Source of the DNA: Silene conica
Taxonomy: Eukaryota; Streptophyta; Magnoliopsida; Caryophyllales; Caryophyllaceae
DNA length: 64,000 nucleotides
Assembly: GCA_029255685.2 (NCBI GenBank)
Contig: CM055311.2
Coordinates: forward strand, 53,713,048 to 53,777,047
Reading direction: 5' to 3'
Within the stretch, counting starts at the first letter, position 1; each line of letters starts with the position of its first letter. Position numbers and translations under genes: made by a program. The notes under the pieces are model-generated. The model saw nothing but the letters and a program-made list of their open reading frames with translations. It was not told the origin of the DNA and did not search any database. Of this stretch, positions 44,480-55,574 are shown one piece after another.

Positions 44480-46308
44480 TATGGGTGTTGTGATTCGGAG
44501 TGGAGAAGTTCGACTTTCTATTTATAGTAATGTGGTTTGTTTACAGTTTTTTCTCTACTCAACCTCGTGGTTGACCCTGTGTATTCGTGATCACCTGTGA
44601 TGAACCAATTATTGGGGAGCAGATTGACAGGTGTTGAGACTGTGGGAGCTAGGGGAAGAGAGAAGCTTGGATCCGGACCTGCCTAGAGTCTAGATCACAT
44701 GATAGTTGTTTACGAGTTGTACTTTTTTTTTTAGCAAGATAGTTTTATAATTTAGTTGTGTAAAACCGTTTGAGTTAACTTTATCAATTTAAAGTACTGT
44801 TTATCTTCCTTTGTATCTACTGCCTCGGGAAACCGGGATGGTAACACCCTTATTTATCTGGGGAGTCCTAGTACAGGCCCTTAAATAAATGGGGGTGTTA
44901 CAGTTTGTCATTTGCTTAACGGGACGGGGATGTCTGGTTTGATTAGGATGGAGGAGCTTACACTAGATCGTCCGACTTATGACTTTTTCAGCTCCTTCTC
45001 CTTTGACCCTGAGAGCTATAGGGAGGACCGCACTCGCCCTTGCATTCATTTCCGACTCATGAACGAGTCGTTTGACTGGACCTTGGGGCAGTTTGGGGAG
45101 GCATTAGGCCTCGTTAGTGATGGACCCATCGAGCCTCCTAGGAAGCTCGTACCTCAGTTCTGGGCTGTCCTTTCTCACACTCCGTTTTCTGCACGGAAGG
45201 GAGCCCATGTCCACACACCTGCCCCTCGTTACTTTCTTCGCTTGTTAGGTGAGACTCTTTTTGGGCGACCTGAGCCCAATAACATCACCAACACTGAGAT
45301 GCCATCTTGGCCGGGTACGTGAACATCGATTCACGTACCCCTTTTGTTCTTAACATTTCTTATCTGGTTGCTCAGTATTGGGGTGGTATTGGGAGGAAGG
45401 TCACGAGTGTTGTAGTCTGTGGCAGATTGGTCACTAGGATCCTCCGCCACATTCGCCCTACCTACATAGAGAGGGTTGGCCTAGTGGGGGAGGTTAGCCG
45501 ACTGGACATAGATGCCATGCGAGTTTTTCGCTGGCTAGATGGGATGAAGTGGAAGATTTGTGGCTACCCTTTAATGACCTTACATTGTGCCACACTTCCT
45601 CGTCTCCTACCGCTCTCCACTGCTGAGGGAGCAAGACCACCTCCCACCACCTACCATCTCACTTTCACCACCACACCCCCCTTTTCTTCTGACAAGAAGA
45701 GGAAGCGCGAGGTTGGGCAGTCTTCCCAGTCTCAGACCCAGACACCACCACCTAGGGTTGGACCTACACCTACATCCACGTCCACGCCCACGTCCACGTT
45801 CACCTTCATGCCCACTCCATCCATCACTCGTACTCCTATCACCACCACCATCACCACTCACTCACCTTCACCTTCACCTGCACCTACTCCTACCCCTACT
45901 CCTACCCCTACCCCTGCTTCTTCTGCGATGGTTTATCCTCCCAATTTTGTTTTACCTCCTGCCCTTGAGGCGCCTGCGGTCTCCGACCAAGGGCGTCGTG
46001 ACCCTGTGCTTGATGGCATTTGTAGGTACCTCACCGAGATGCGCCGGGATCAGGCTTTGGCCTTGTTCCCTATCTATGAGGACTACATCCGCACAACACG
46101 TCCCCTTTCAGCGGGATGGGTTCACCCTTCTTTCTACCGATACCCAGATGGTGGGTACCCTGCCTCTCCTTCATCTGATGAGGAGAGGGAGGAGACAGCG
46201 GTAGTGAGAGCGGTTCGCCTAAGTGCCGAGGCTGCAGCGAGGCGTGCTACGAGAGACGGGGAGCAGGATCCCACGTATAGAGAGGAGAAGGCCCCTCGTG
46301 ATGCTTAG

Positions 46309-48028
46309 GGCTTCCCTAGTTTTGGTACTGGTTTGGGGAAGCCAGTTTTGTGAGTACCACCGTTCTTTCCATCTTTTCTTTTTGTTTTTCTTTTTGTTTT
46401 TAGGAACATGTATTAGGTTATTATCTTTTTCCCATTGCTTGCTGGTTTTGATGTGCTGAGAAGACAACGAGGGCGTTGTCTGTTTTGGTTTGGGGAGGGT
46501 ATGCATCCTTTTGCGTCTGCATTTGCATTTCGTTTTGCATTCACGTTTATTGTTTTCATGTAAATTTCAAAAAATTTCAAAAAATTCAAAAAATATCACG
46601 TTTCTTTTTCCATTTAGTCGAGTCGGATTGGAGTTTTGATGATGACAAAGCTGTTTATAGTCAACCATATGTCATGTTGTGCCAATTTTCGATCCTTGCC
46701 TTTCGAAGTTTTAAGCGTCGTCTCGAATTTTGTCATGGACTTCATGTTAAATCACTAGACTTGACTCATAGTTTTGGCAACCTACTACACATTCTGAGCT
46801 TAGAGCCTTTAAACTGGTGAAATCTATGACAAGTTACATTAGCATTGTGAGTAGTACTCCTTGCATTTCATGTCTTGCATGTGTATGAGTCTTGGTTTCT
46901 TATTGCCTACACGCACCGGTTTGAGGTTGGTATTACACGTAGGAGAACTATTACATCACCCTTTCTTCGATTCGCCCATTTAACTCCACTTTAGCCAAAA
47001 ACTGCCGTTTGTCCTTTAACTACATCCTATATCTTGCCTACCTTTGTGCTGAACTAGGAGTAGTGAAGGAATTTTGCCATTTTATCAGTTTTGGCCTGAT
47101 TTAACTGTTTTTGGAGTTTATTCGAAGGAAAAGGGAATTCTCAGCTGAGTTTTACTCGATCGAGAGCCTTTGCTGCTCGATCGAGGGGTTTTCTTGGTTT
47201 ATTGTACTCGATCGAGAATTTAATGGAAATAGTGCTCGATCGAAGCTCTTTTTGCTCGATCGAGTAATCTGGGAAAGAAAAGCACTCGACTGACCACCAT
47301 TTTTGGTCGATCGAGTGGAGATTATCACTGTTCAAACAACCGAGAAAAAACAATTCATCAGAAAAAAATTCAAAAAAAAAAGAAAAAGAAAAAGTTCAAG
47401 AAAAAAATAAGAAAATAATTATCCGGTTGACAATTGGAAAAATTTTGGGTTGTGTTTTGTTTGCTTAGCAAAGGCAATGTGCTTAATGTATAGTCGAAAA
47501 TTTGGGGATGTATTTTCATGTGATTTGAAGGTTGTAGCTCGGCTTAAACCCTCACTAATCCATACTTGTTTTGCCCCTTTTTGTCCCACTTAGCCTCACT
47601 TTCCCAAAACTTGCAATAGTTCGGCGTGTAATGGACATCGTTGGTGGTTGTGCGTGTGTACGGTGCTTGAAACCTTTATTCATGCTAGTCTAGCATACAT
47701 GTTTGTTTGTCGTAGTTTAGGCGAGAGTCTATACTTCTTTATTCTTCTCTTCTCCTCACATATATTTTGCCATTTGCTTTGATTGAGAGAAGAGCGATTC
47801 CGGAAGAGTTTGAAACTTGATGAGTCTAGCAAGGTTGAAAGTCTACATGTTTTCCATGATGTGTACAAATTCGTTCGCTTATTTCTGATCTTGGCAATCT
47901 TTGATTTTGGGCATAATATGTATTTGATATTGACTATTTTTGTAGCTTTGAGTCTTTATCCATCCATTAGGTCCGTAGTTTACTTTTAGTTTGCTTGAGG
48001 ACAAGCAAAGGTTCGGTTTGGGGAAGTT
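46309..48028 (+). other. 3' non-coding region of the outer Athila
   Basis: PPT-like TTTGGGGA words occur at about 46332, 46489 and next to the LTR (48018-48025). A-rich AAAATTCAAAAAATATC-type blocks and one palindrome cluster are also present. No gene is seen. Confidence 0.7.
47155..47264. repeat. CTCGATCGAG cluster upstream of the 3' LTR (outer Athila)
   Basis: Perfect at 47155, 47176, 47207 and 47255, with CTCGATCGAA at 47235 and a diverged GGTCGATCGAG near 47310. Confidence 0.93.
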
Positions 48029-49844
48029 TGATGTGTGCATTTTGTATAGACTTTTTAGTCTTGTTTTAGCACACATTTTCATGATATTTGGTGATTTTAT
48101 ATCACTTTATGCCCCGTATGTGCTACTTTGTGTTCGTGTTGCTATTTTGTAGATATTAACCGAATAGTAGCGGAAACCGAGCTTTTTCTACCTCAAAGCA
48201 CTGCATTTCAGTAGACGATGGAAGAAGCATGGCTGGTTGTGCATCAATCGAGAATTTTGAGGTTATTAAACAACCTTAAGGCCTGTCGAAGACCATTTCG
48301 AGAAGAAGAGTCCTCGATCGAGCTGTCATGTGCTCGATCGAGGGATCTAGAGGAAGAAAAGTCCTCGATCGAGCTGTCCTGTGCTCGATCGAGAGGTTCC
48401 CAAAGAGAGAAGTACTCGGTCGATTGCTGAATTAATCGATCGAGAGGAGTCAAAGAAGAGGAGTCAATCGAGCAACCACTTGTCGTCGATCGACCAGCTT
48501 TTGAAGACTATTGTGCTCGATCGAGAGGAAATAGCCCTCGATCGAGAGCTTTTCTGACCCTTCGTGTTCACAGTAGTTATTACTTCAGTTCAGTTTTTCT
48601 CTATTTAAAGAGCTCGTTTTGAGATCATTAGGTTAAGAATTCTTACCCTATTTTTAGTCTCTGCAGTCTTTTGCTCTAGTTTATTATTTCCATAAACTTT
48701 GTACCCGTCACATTTCACAATAATTCTAAGTTCTTCGTCTTTCATTCTAAGGATTCGTCTCTCTTTGTTCTTGCTTTTTCTTACTGTAATTCTTCCTTTC
48801 TCATCTCTTTTATTCTGTATCATTAGTAATAGTATACTAATTTCGTTCTCTGATTTCCGACTTTATCGCGTGTTATACTCTGTTTTCGTATGTCTGTTTC
48901 CGTCACTATTGTTCATCCGTTTCCTGCCCTTATTTCATACTCTCTGATTCCATTCTTTTCCCCTTATTAATCCCTGTTACTAGTTTAGTTTAGTCGTATT
49001 GCACCCCTGTTAGTATTCCTTATTTCATCTCGTATCGTATGCTTGCTTCATACTTTTGTATCCGTCTTAAGAATACTGTAGTCGCGCTTTGTCCCCCTAC
49101 TGTTTTCGTTGATTGGTTCCATACTTCCTACCCCTATTCTTATAATCTGATTTTATCTCTCTTTTTAACATGTCGTATGCTAGTTTAATCATGGTTGTCG
49201 TAGTTATCGTTAATTCCATCATGAGTAGCTAAACCCTTTAATATGTTGGGATGAGGGAATTGTGTCGAAAGTATGATATGTAGCTAGTCGGGATGGACCG
49301 TTTTTGGTGGGAGTAATCGTAAAACAATTTAATTTATGTTTGGTTTAGTGAGTGCACGCATGAGACCTTACAATTAGTTAATTCTCGACCTAGACCGGAA
49401 GTTTGGAAGGGTAAGACTTGTTTATCGATTTTAACTAGTTTTTGTGAGAGCGGAAGTTAAGCAAAAACGACCTTAGGGCGACTTAAGACCGGAAGGTATA
49501 GTCGGGTTTGAGACTTGACCGTAATAACCCAGCCTTTCCCACCAAATAATTGGCCTACCCCGATTACATCGATCATACATAAGACACAACGACCCGAGTT
49601 CCAACATATATCCTTTATCCCCGATTTTATCTCATCTCGTGTTTGTTTTTGTTTCTTTTTATTCTCTTTGCACACCTTTTATCTCGTAGTTTAGTTATCA
49701 ATTTTTAAAACCCCCAATTTGTGACCCATAGGTAAAAACCGATAGTTAAGCAAGTTTGCTTCCCTGAGGAGACTGACCCTATTTGCCACTAGCTTCTGTT
49801 AGTAGTACCTAGGTATTTATTTTTGGTACCAAACGACGGTATCA
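48029..49844 (+). repeat. 3' LTR of the outer Athila
   Basis: TGATGTGTGCATTTTG to CGACGGTATCA, 1816 bp, collinear with 28135-29956. Confidence 0.92.
48313..48546. repeat. CTCGATCGAG cluster, U3 of the outer 3' LTR
   Basis: Perfect copies at 48313, 48333, 48364, 48384, 48516 and 48537, the same arrangement as in the 5' LTR. TATTTAAA follows at 48602-48609. Confidence 0.92.
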
Positions 49845-50245
49845 ATGCTATCAATCGATTCATTCTTTTCCATAGTGAAAAGTTCATATCGTTGAATTAA
49901 CAAGTCTATGCGATGTTTCTTGACTACGGAAGTTCCTTCGTAGGCAAGTTCTAGGTCATCCCATATTTCTTTGGCTAAATTACAAGAAGAGAAACGATCA
50001 AATTCAGAAGTAATAGTACCGTTTTGAAGTAAACTCATGGCTTTTGAATTTTTCTCAGCAATCTTGTAATCTGCTTCCACATAGTCACTTTCCATCTTCT
50101 CATATGTGGTTCCATTTGCAGCGGCGACCAAGATCTTCTTTGGTCCAGTTTGAATTATCTTCCAGCATTCCCAATCACATCCTTTCACGTAGTGGGTCAT
50201 CATGTTTTTCCACAAGCTATAGTTCTTTCCTCGAAGATGGGACAC
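49845..50245 (-). pseudogene. Copia gag, 5' part
   Basis: Starts MSHLRGKNYSLWKNMMTHYV at 50245, the N-terminus of SIRE-type gag, and continues EIWDDLELAYEGTSVVKKHR. The frame is cut at 49845 by the outer Athila and resumes at 28134. Confidence 0.88.
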
Positions 50246-50318
50246 TTCAAGTGTTTAGAATCCATAAAGAATCAATAGAAGAATCAATCTCAAGTTGTAA
50301 GGCTGTCAAGAGCACGAG

Positions 50319-50330
50319 GCTCTGATACCA
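50319..50330 (-). other. Primer binding site, tRNA-Met type (copia)
   Basis: The minus strand reads TGGTATCAGAGC, 2 nt after the LTR end. Confidence 0.92.
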
Positions 50331-50332
50331 AT

Positions 50333-51772
50333 TGAAGAGTCTATTGATCTAGATATACTCAAGAAGGGGGGGTTGAATTGAGTATGCCAACGTTTTTCGA
50401 TTCTTCTTCGATGTATGTTGATGAGCTTGAGTAGAGAATAAAAACAATAAAGTAAAAGGAGACACAATATTTTGAAGTGGTTCAGTTTCACAAATCGAAA
50501 CCTACGTCCACTATTCTCGATTAATAAAATTAGTATCTTCTCCGGATTACAATTTTATCAACCCTACTCGTACAACTTTGATATTAGTTGTAACTCAATC
50601 TAGATATCGTTAAATACCCAGCTACGTCAAGTACCGTAAAATACTTGACTACAATGAGTACCGCTAAATACTCGATACTATCTTAATTATATAAGATAAA
50701 TCTTCAGTGAACTCTTGTGTTCAACGATCTTGAACGTATGAGAGCAATTTTCAATGCTTGTAGTCTTCAAAACGAAATCTGACAATGATTGGCACGAATA
50801 TCGAGACGTACGTGAGGTTACGTTCGTTTTCTTGAGAAGCGTGTATATTTTTGTTCATTTCTAACGTGTGTTTTGATGTCCTATATAGAGTAAATTAGAT
50901 CTAGGTTAAGTCCTAAATGTTTTAGGAATATTACTTTATTTAGAATTCTTATTTCTAGGTAATATTCTAAAACTAATCTTATTTGAATTAGGAAAGACTT
51001 TATATAAGATATTAATAAATTAGGACATAAGATTGAATTTCCAAAACCTAACCAATTTAGGAAACAACTTATACCATAAAATATAACATCCTATTTTGAA
51101 TCAATTCCTAATGCTTGTCAAGATATCATAAATTATATCTTTAACCAAATCCTAATTTGACTTTAAGATAAATTAAATAAACACATAATATTTATTTAAT
51201 TAAGCCAAAAAGGATAATTAAAACCGTGTAAACAACCGAGTAGAAACGTGGTGCACGTTTCCCGAGGCACACGATCTTCTTAGGTATTCGGATTTTGACA
51301 ATAACGGTTAGAATAAAATTCTTAGTATATTTAGGATAAATAATTAACTCATAAGATAATTATTTTAATCCTTTTAACCAAAGAATATTTTTATTCTAAA
51401 AACCGTTTTAAGATTACTAACTTTAATATTTGACAATATAACAACCATACACAATTATTTCCACACTTCACTTATATCACTCATTTCCCATTTCTTCATA
51501 GAGTTATATAGATACGAACTATAACTTTTAGCTATTTGATTCCGTATTAAGACTTTATCTTTGTAAATATTCAAAAAGACTTGATACGAGCTTGATATTT
51601 CTTCAACCATGATTGAATCTATACTTGACTAAACACAATCTTTGCTCTATAAATAACTGTACACTTAAGCGCACGATTACAAGTATATGTATATAAAATA
51701 TATTTATTTAGACTTGTCATTATTAAAACATAAAAAAACATATTAAACATATAATATATATATTACTCAACA
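50333..51772 (-). repeat. 5' LTR of the copia element
   Basis: On the minus strand it starts TGTTGAGTAATATATATATT at 51772 and ends ACTCTTCA at 50333, 1440 bp. GATTG at 51773-51777 would be the target duplication, but the partner end was not found. Confidence 0.8.
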
Positions 51773-52313
51773 GATTGAGTGTTTTCTCTTGAGGTGTAGT
51801 TCTCCGTTTAAATAAATCAACACTTTGATTCTAACTTTTGATCGTATCAATCTATTGTACAATGAACATTTCAGGGTACTTCTTTAGTTATTTATTAAGA
51901 TCACATTAACTCATGTTACAAGGTATGCAATTTATTTTAGGAATCAACGATTTGATTAAGAACAAAAGGAGTGACTTGGGTTGAAAACCAAGTTACCAAT
52001 ATCCAAAATACAACCATTGTTTAGGATTTGAATCCTTGTCATACAAGAAAAGACATTGTTCTTTAAAATTAAAGTGTATAAATGAAAGAAGACGATAATG
52101 AAAATTAGAGCCAAGCTCTTGATGTCTTCAATCACTGGATGCTACCATAGCCATCCATGTAAGGAACTTCAAGCTTCATTTTCCTTGCCTTTGTCATTAG
52201 GAGGTGCCCCTTTAAAACAATTAAAAAGGGTGATACTCAACAACTTGTATCAACATACAAAAGTTGACAAAATAACATAAATTTTAAACGAGAATTATTA
52301 CCTACGGCAAGAG
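51773..52313. other. AT-rich spacer, nothing recognised
   Basis: No open frame with recognisable motifs. Confidence 0.4.
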
Positions 52314-53274
52314 CCTTTCCATTTTTGAGATCGGTCAAGTATTTAGGGCAATTCTGTTTCCAATGACCTAACCTCGTGCAATAATGGCACTTGTCTTAAA
52401 CCTTTGAAGATGAGGTGGAAGCACCTTTCGAAAAGGTCTTCTCCTAAGAAGGTTTGGATTTGGAAATTTTCTTGCCCTTACCTTTGAAGGCACTCCTCTT
52501 GAACTTCCCCTTTCCCTTCTTCTCGATGTTCAGAACATCCTTTGTGGAACTATCATTAAGTCCCATGTCCCTTTCCGCTTGGACGAGCATCTTATGCACT
52601 TCGTCCAACGTGGTTTCTTGATTTCGCATGTTAAAGTTCACCCGGAACTGAGCATACGATTTCACCTTATTAAGGGAGTGAAGAACTCGGTCAATGATGA
52701 GGGAGTCGGGAACATCAACTCCTTGCACCTTGAGGGTTTCATCTAACTCAACTAACTTGAGTACATGAGGGCTAACCATTTGCCCTTCCTTCAAACAAAT
52801 ATCGAAGAAGGCGGAGGCCGCCTCATATTGAATCACCCTTGGAGTTTGCGAAAACATCGTCGCAAGCTTGGTGTAAATCTCGTACGACGTGCTTAGCTTA
52901 ATCATACTCCTTTGGAGATCCGGCTCCATGGAGAAGATAAGCAGGTTCTTGAGAGCGGAAGACTCTTTCATGTAGGCCTCATAGGCCTCACGAGTTGCAA
53001 TCGCGGAGCGAGCGGTCGGAGCGGTCGGAGCGGCCTCGGAAAGGTAACGAGTCTTATCGTCACCTTAAGCGGCCAAAAGCAATTGCGCATCCCAATCTTT
53101 AAAATTGGAACCATGCTTATCAAGTTTGCAGTGATCCATGAAGGATCGAAGCCATGACACGTTAGTGAGAGGTGGAGCGTTTGCAGCAATTGATGATGTT
53201 TGAAAGTAAACTACAATTAAAAGTGAAGGAATTAAAAACAACAAACATCGTTTATATTTAAAACTCGTAAACAT
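52314..53274 (-). pseudogene. Second copia gag fragment
   Basis: One continuous minus-strand frame with stops. It runs through LTNVSWLRSFMDHCKLDKHG, then a TAA near 53066, then ESSALKNLLIFSMEPDLQRS and FNMRNQETTLDEVHKMLVQA, the UBN2-like gag core of Ty1/copia. A basic GKGKFKRSAFKGKGKK tail follows, with stops near 52445 and 52398. The zinc knuckle C-H-Y-C-x4-H-x4-C is at about 52340-52390. No protease or integrase follows, so it is a fragment of another copia family. Confidence 0.85.
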
Positions 53275-54664
53275 TTTAGAAAAAAGTTTAACATTTACTT
53301 AATGATCTCTTACCCAATTAGTAAACGATTCCGAGACCCAAATCCATACTAATTCGGGCACGGTGTAGCCGATTCAACTCTTATTAATATAATTCGGTGG
53401 ATTAACCCTTTAATCGGTTCTACCTTAGAACTCTCGGTCGACAATTTACTTTAAATTGTCTTTAGCCCGAACATATTGTAACTACGGTTACGAATACTTT
53501 CGTTGAGATCGACCAAATTTCAAGGCGTAATCATATTACCCCCACTTACCCAACGTAACAAGTTTAGCACCCCGGTGTAGCCGAGCCTACTTTCTTATGA
53601 AGGAGGGAGTCATGGGTCTTTACTCTTTGGTAAGGCTAAGTCTCAATATTTATATTTGTAAGAGATCTAATCAATTTTATTATCTATATCCTTTAAGTGA
53701 ACTAAGTCGGCGAATCAACGATAAATTTAATTGACTTGGTCGATAAACTCGATAAAAAAAAAGCATGACATGATATGACGATTTGGCTATGCATGCAAAC
53801 ATATAAAGCACAAATAAAAGCATAAAACTTAAAGCATAAGTAAAATCCTAGTATGGACTTCCTAAAATAGAAAATTAATATAAAGTACAAATTCGGAAAC
53901 CACCTCCTTGGTCCCTTGAACTTCTCACGAGGCACGTTTCCCAAGGCAAACACCGTCTTGCTCGGAACTCCTTTCCGAAAGGCACCGTCTTCAAGGTTTC
54001 TCCGGAATTACAAAATTACAACTTTTCTATCTACTTTATACATTATAAAATAGAAAAACAATAAATAAATTGATACGAGATCACATTAATTACATCCGAA
54101 TCAATAACCCCTCACATTACGGGAATTGTCGATTAAAACTAAGACCATACTAAGCAAAATTACATAATTCCAAAATTACGTAAATAAAATTATGACAATC
54201 ATAATAAAATATGCAATGCTAATGTATATGAACTAACATGCAAACCCTAAGCCAAATCGTCCTATTAAATATCATTTAAATATAGTTATCGTATAACTCG
54301 GTTTTAAGGAATTGCGTGATTTTAACGTAAAATCACTTAGCATCGCGTGAATCGATATTCACACTTAAGTTAAACATCCTAACTCATTTAGGTTTCAAAA
54401 TTTAGTCTTACTCAAATTTTGAACATGACTTAACTTATTTTCAAATATTGTTCGGAATATAATCGGTTTTACGGGAAAAATAATATAAAATTCTAAAAGA
54501 GTCATAAAAATTTCGAAAAATTCTAGAATTTTCTTAAAATTTCAGAACTTTAAAATTATTAGTATTAAACGAAATAACCATTTATGTCGTAAATAAGACG
54601 TAAAAACGCGCATTTTGAGTCGGAAATTCAATAATTACCTCCATAAATGTATTTAAAATACTAA
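53275..54664. other. Non-coding, probably copia leader then AT-rich DNA
   Basis: 53300-53640 contains two related blocks with CGGTGTAGCCGA(T/G), suggesting element leader sequence. The rest is AT-rich. No gene is seen. Confidence 0.4.
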
Positions 54665-54673
54665 TAATATTTT

Positions 54674-55565
54674 GTGTAAATTGATAATCAGTACCATATT
54701 AATCACCCTTTTTAAAGAAGAGTACCAACAAAAAAATTAATTAATTAATAGTACCGGTTTATTTACTCCGTTCAATAAGTAGTACCAACTCCCATTTTCC
54801 GGCAAAAATTGACATAAAATGACTAGAATGCCCTTACTAACTACTACTATCCTATTATCCGCAACCACCATAATAGACCCACCAACTTTAATCCCTCCTT
54901 ATCCTCCAACCTCCAACCACCAACGCCACCACCCAACAACAACTTCGTCCACCCAACAACAACCACAAGCACCCCAAGCACAACACCACAATTCCACCCT
55001 GTCAACCATAAAAAAAAAATTGAGGAGAAGAAGAGCAGGCGACAACCGCGCAAAGGGGGAGTATGAGGGAGGCGAAAGAAAGATAGCATGGCGAGCAGTG
55101 GTGGAGGCGGCGGTGAGAGTGAGGGAGCGAGGGAGAAGGGAGATATGAAGTTGGTGGTTGATTGAGTTGTTGTTATGGTACGGATTAGTCGAGGCAGAGG
55201 AGTAGGACGGTGGTGGGTGATGTTGAATGAAGATGCTAATAGTGGGAGTTGTTTGTGTTGGTGGTTCGTAGCACCGGTGGTGGGGGTGCGGTGGGGTGAG
55301 GTTGTGGTGGGTGGGATAGGAGGTGTGAGGGATAAATGTTTGGTTGGGTAAATGTGAGGAAAACATGGGGGAGGGGTAGAATAGGTATAAAAAATCAAAA
55401 AAGTAGCCGGAAAATTCAAAACTAGCTGAAAAGTGCGATTTTCCGGTGACTTGGTACTACTTATTGAACGGAGTAAATAAACTGGTACTATTAATTAATT
55501 AATTTTTTTATTGGTACTCTTCATTAAAATGGGTGATTAATATGGTACTGATTATCAATTTACAC
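54674..55565. mobile_element. MULE-type element, 892 bp, 9-bp TSD
   Basis: Terminal repeats start GTGTAAATTGATAATCAGTA and pair over about 120 bp. The perfect 9-bp duplication TAATATTTT (54665-54673 and 55566-55574) marks Mutator-like transposition. The interior is GC-richer than its surroundings with long open frames on both strands (54819-55148 plus, 54847-55419 minus), low-complexity Pro/Thr/His-rich on one and Arg-rich on the other. It may be captured DNA; no transposase is encoded. Confidence 0.88.
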
Positions 55566-55574
55566 TAATATTTT

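Larger units (their letters stand above)
42741..44902 (+). mobile_element. Solo LTR of a chromovirus-type gypsy element
   Basis: Starts TGTAATACACCGTATTTTTG and ends GGGGGTGTTACA, 2162 bp, flanked by perfect GTTTG duplications (42736-42740 and 44903-44907). No internal region is present, so it formed by LTR-LTR recombination. It contains GC-rich GGTGG sequence (43300-43760) and two tandem arrays. Confidence 0.93.
41995..46308 (+). pseudogene. Athila-specific ORF, split by a solo LTR and a frameshift
   Basis: The first part (41995-42740) is a Ser/Thr/Pro/Glu-rich N-terminus ending in TPTRFLSRPDLETLGIYEE. It resumes at 44908 after the solo LTR and one copy of its GTTTG duplication, in the same frame, with TLDRPTYDFFSSFSFDPES, FHFRLMNESF-like text and PPRKLVPQFWAVL. 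This layout (FL...LGIYDD, TY-EL-LEFLSS) is characteristic of the plant Athila ORF-1 family. A frameshift near 45312 leads to 45307-46308, which has a Thr/Pro-rich repeat region and ends APRDA. Its biochemical function is unknown. It occupies the place of pol/env in full Athila elements. Confidence 0.7.
28135..49844 (+). mobile_element. Outer Athila-type element (CTCGATCGAG family)
   Basis: LTRs at 28135-29956 (1822 bp) and 48029-49844 (1816 bp), about 98% identical by eye, flanked by a perfect ATGCT duplication (28130-28134 and 49845-49849). The order is LTR, tRNA-Asp PBS, gag, protease, an Athila-type extra ORF, PPT and LTR. No RT, RNase H or integrase is present. It is itself interrupted by the inner Athila (31554-39687) and the solo LTR (42741-44902), so its own length is close to 11.4 kb. 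Confidence 0.93.
22919..51772 (-). mobile_element. SIRE-type Ty1/copia element split by an Athila insertion
   Basis: On the minus strand: 5' LTR (51772-50333), tRNA-Met PBS, gag, protease, integrase, reverse transcriptase and RNase H, the Ty1/copia order. The element is interrupted at 28134/49845 by the Athila of 28135-49844 with a perfect ATGCT duplication. A long extra gag segment with coiled coil and two zinc knuckles suits the SIRE/Maximus lineage. No 3' LTR is found and several stops and frameshifts are present, so the copy is dead. Confidence 0.88.

Noticed and set aside
45587-46204. 205-codon Pro/Leu/His-rich plus-strand ORF
   Set aside because: It overlaps the Athila ORF in another frame and is a shadow of its Thr/Pro repeat region.
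28135-49844. Endogenous pararetrovirus or viral insertion
   Set aside because: No movement protein, coat protein or viral RT is seen; LTRs, tRNA-Asp PBS and 5-bp duplications identify LTR retrotransposons.
54847-55419. 190-codon minus-strand ORF as a gene
   Set aside because: Low-complexity His/Pro/Thr composition inside a transposon, with no domain and an overlapping frame on the other strand.
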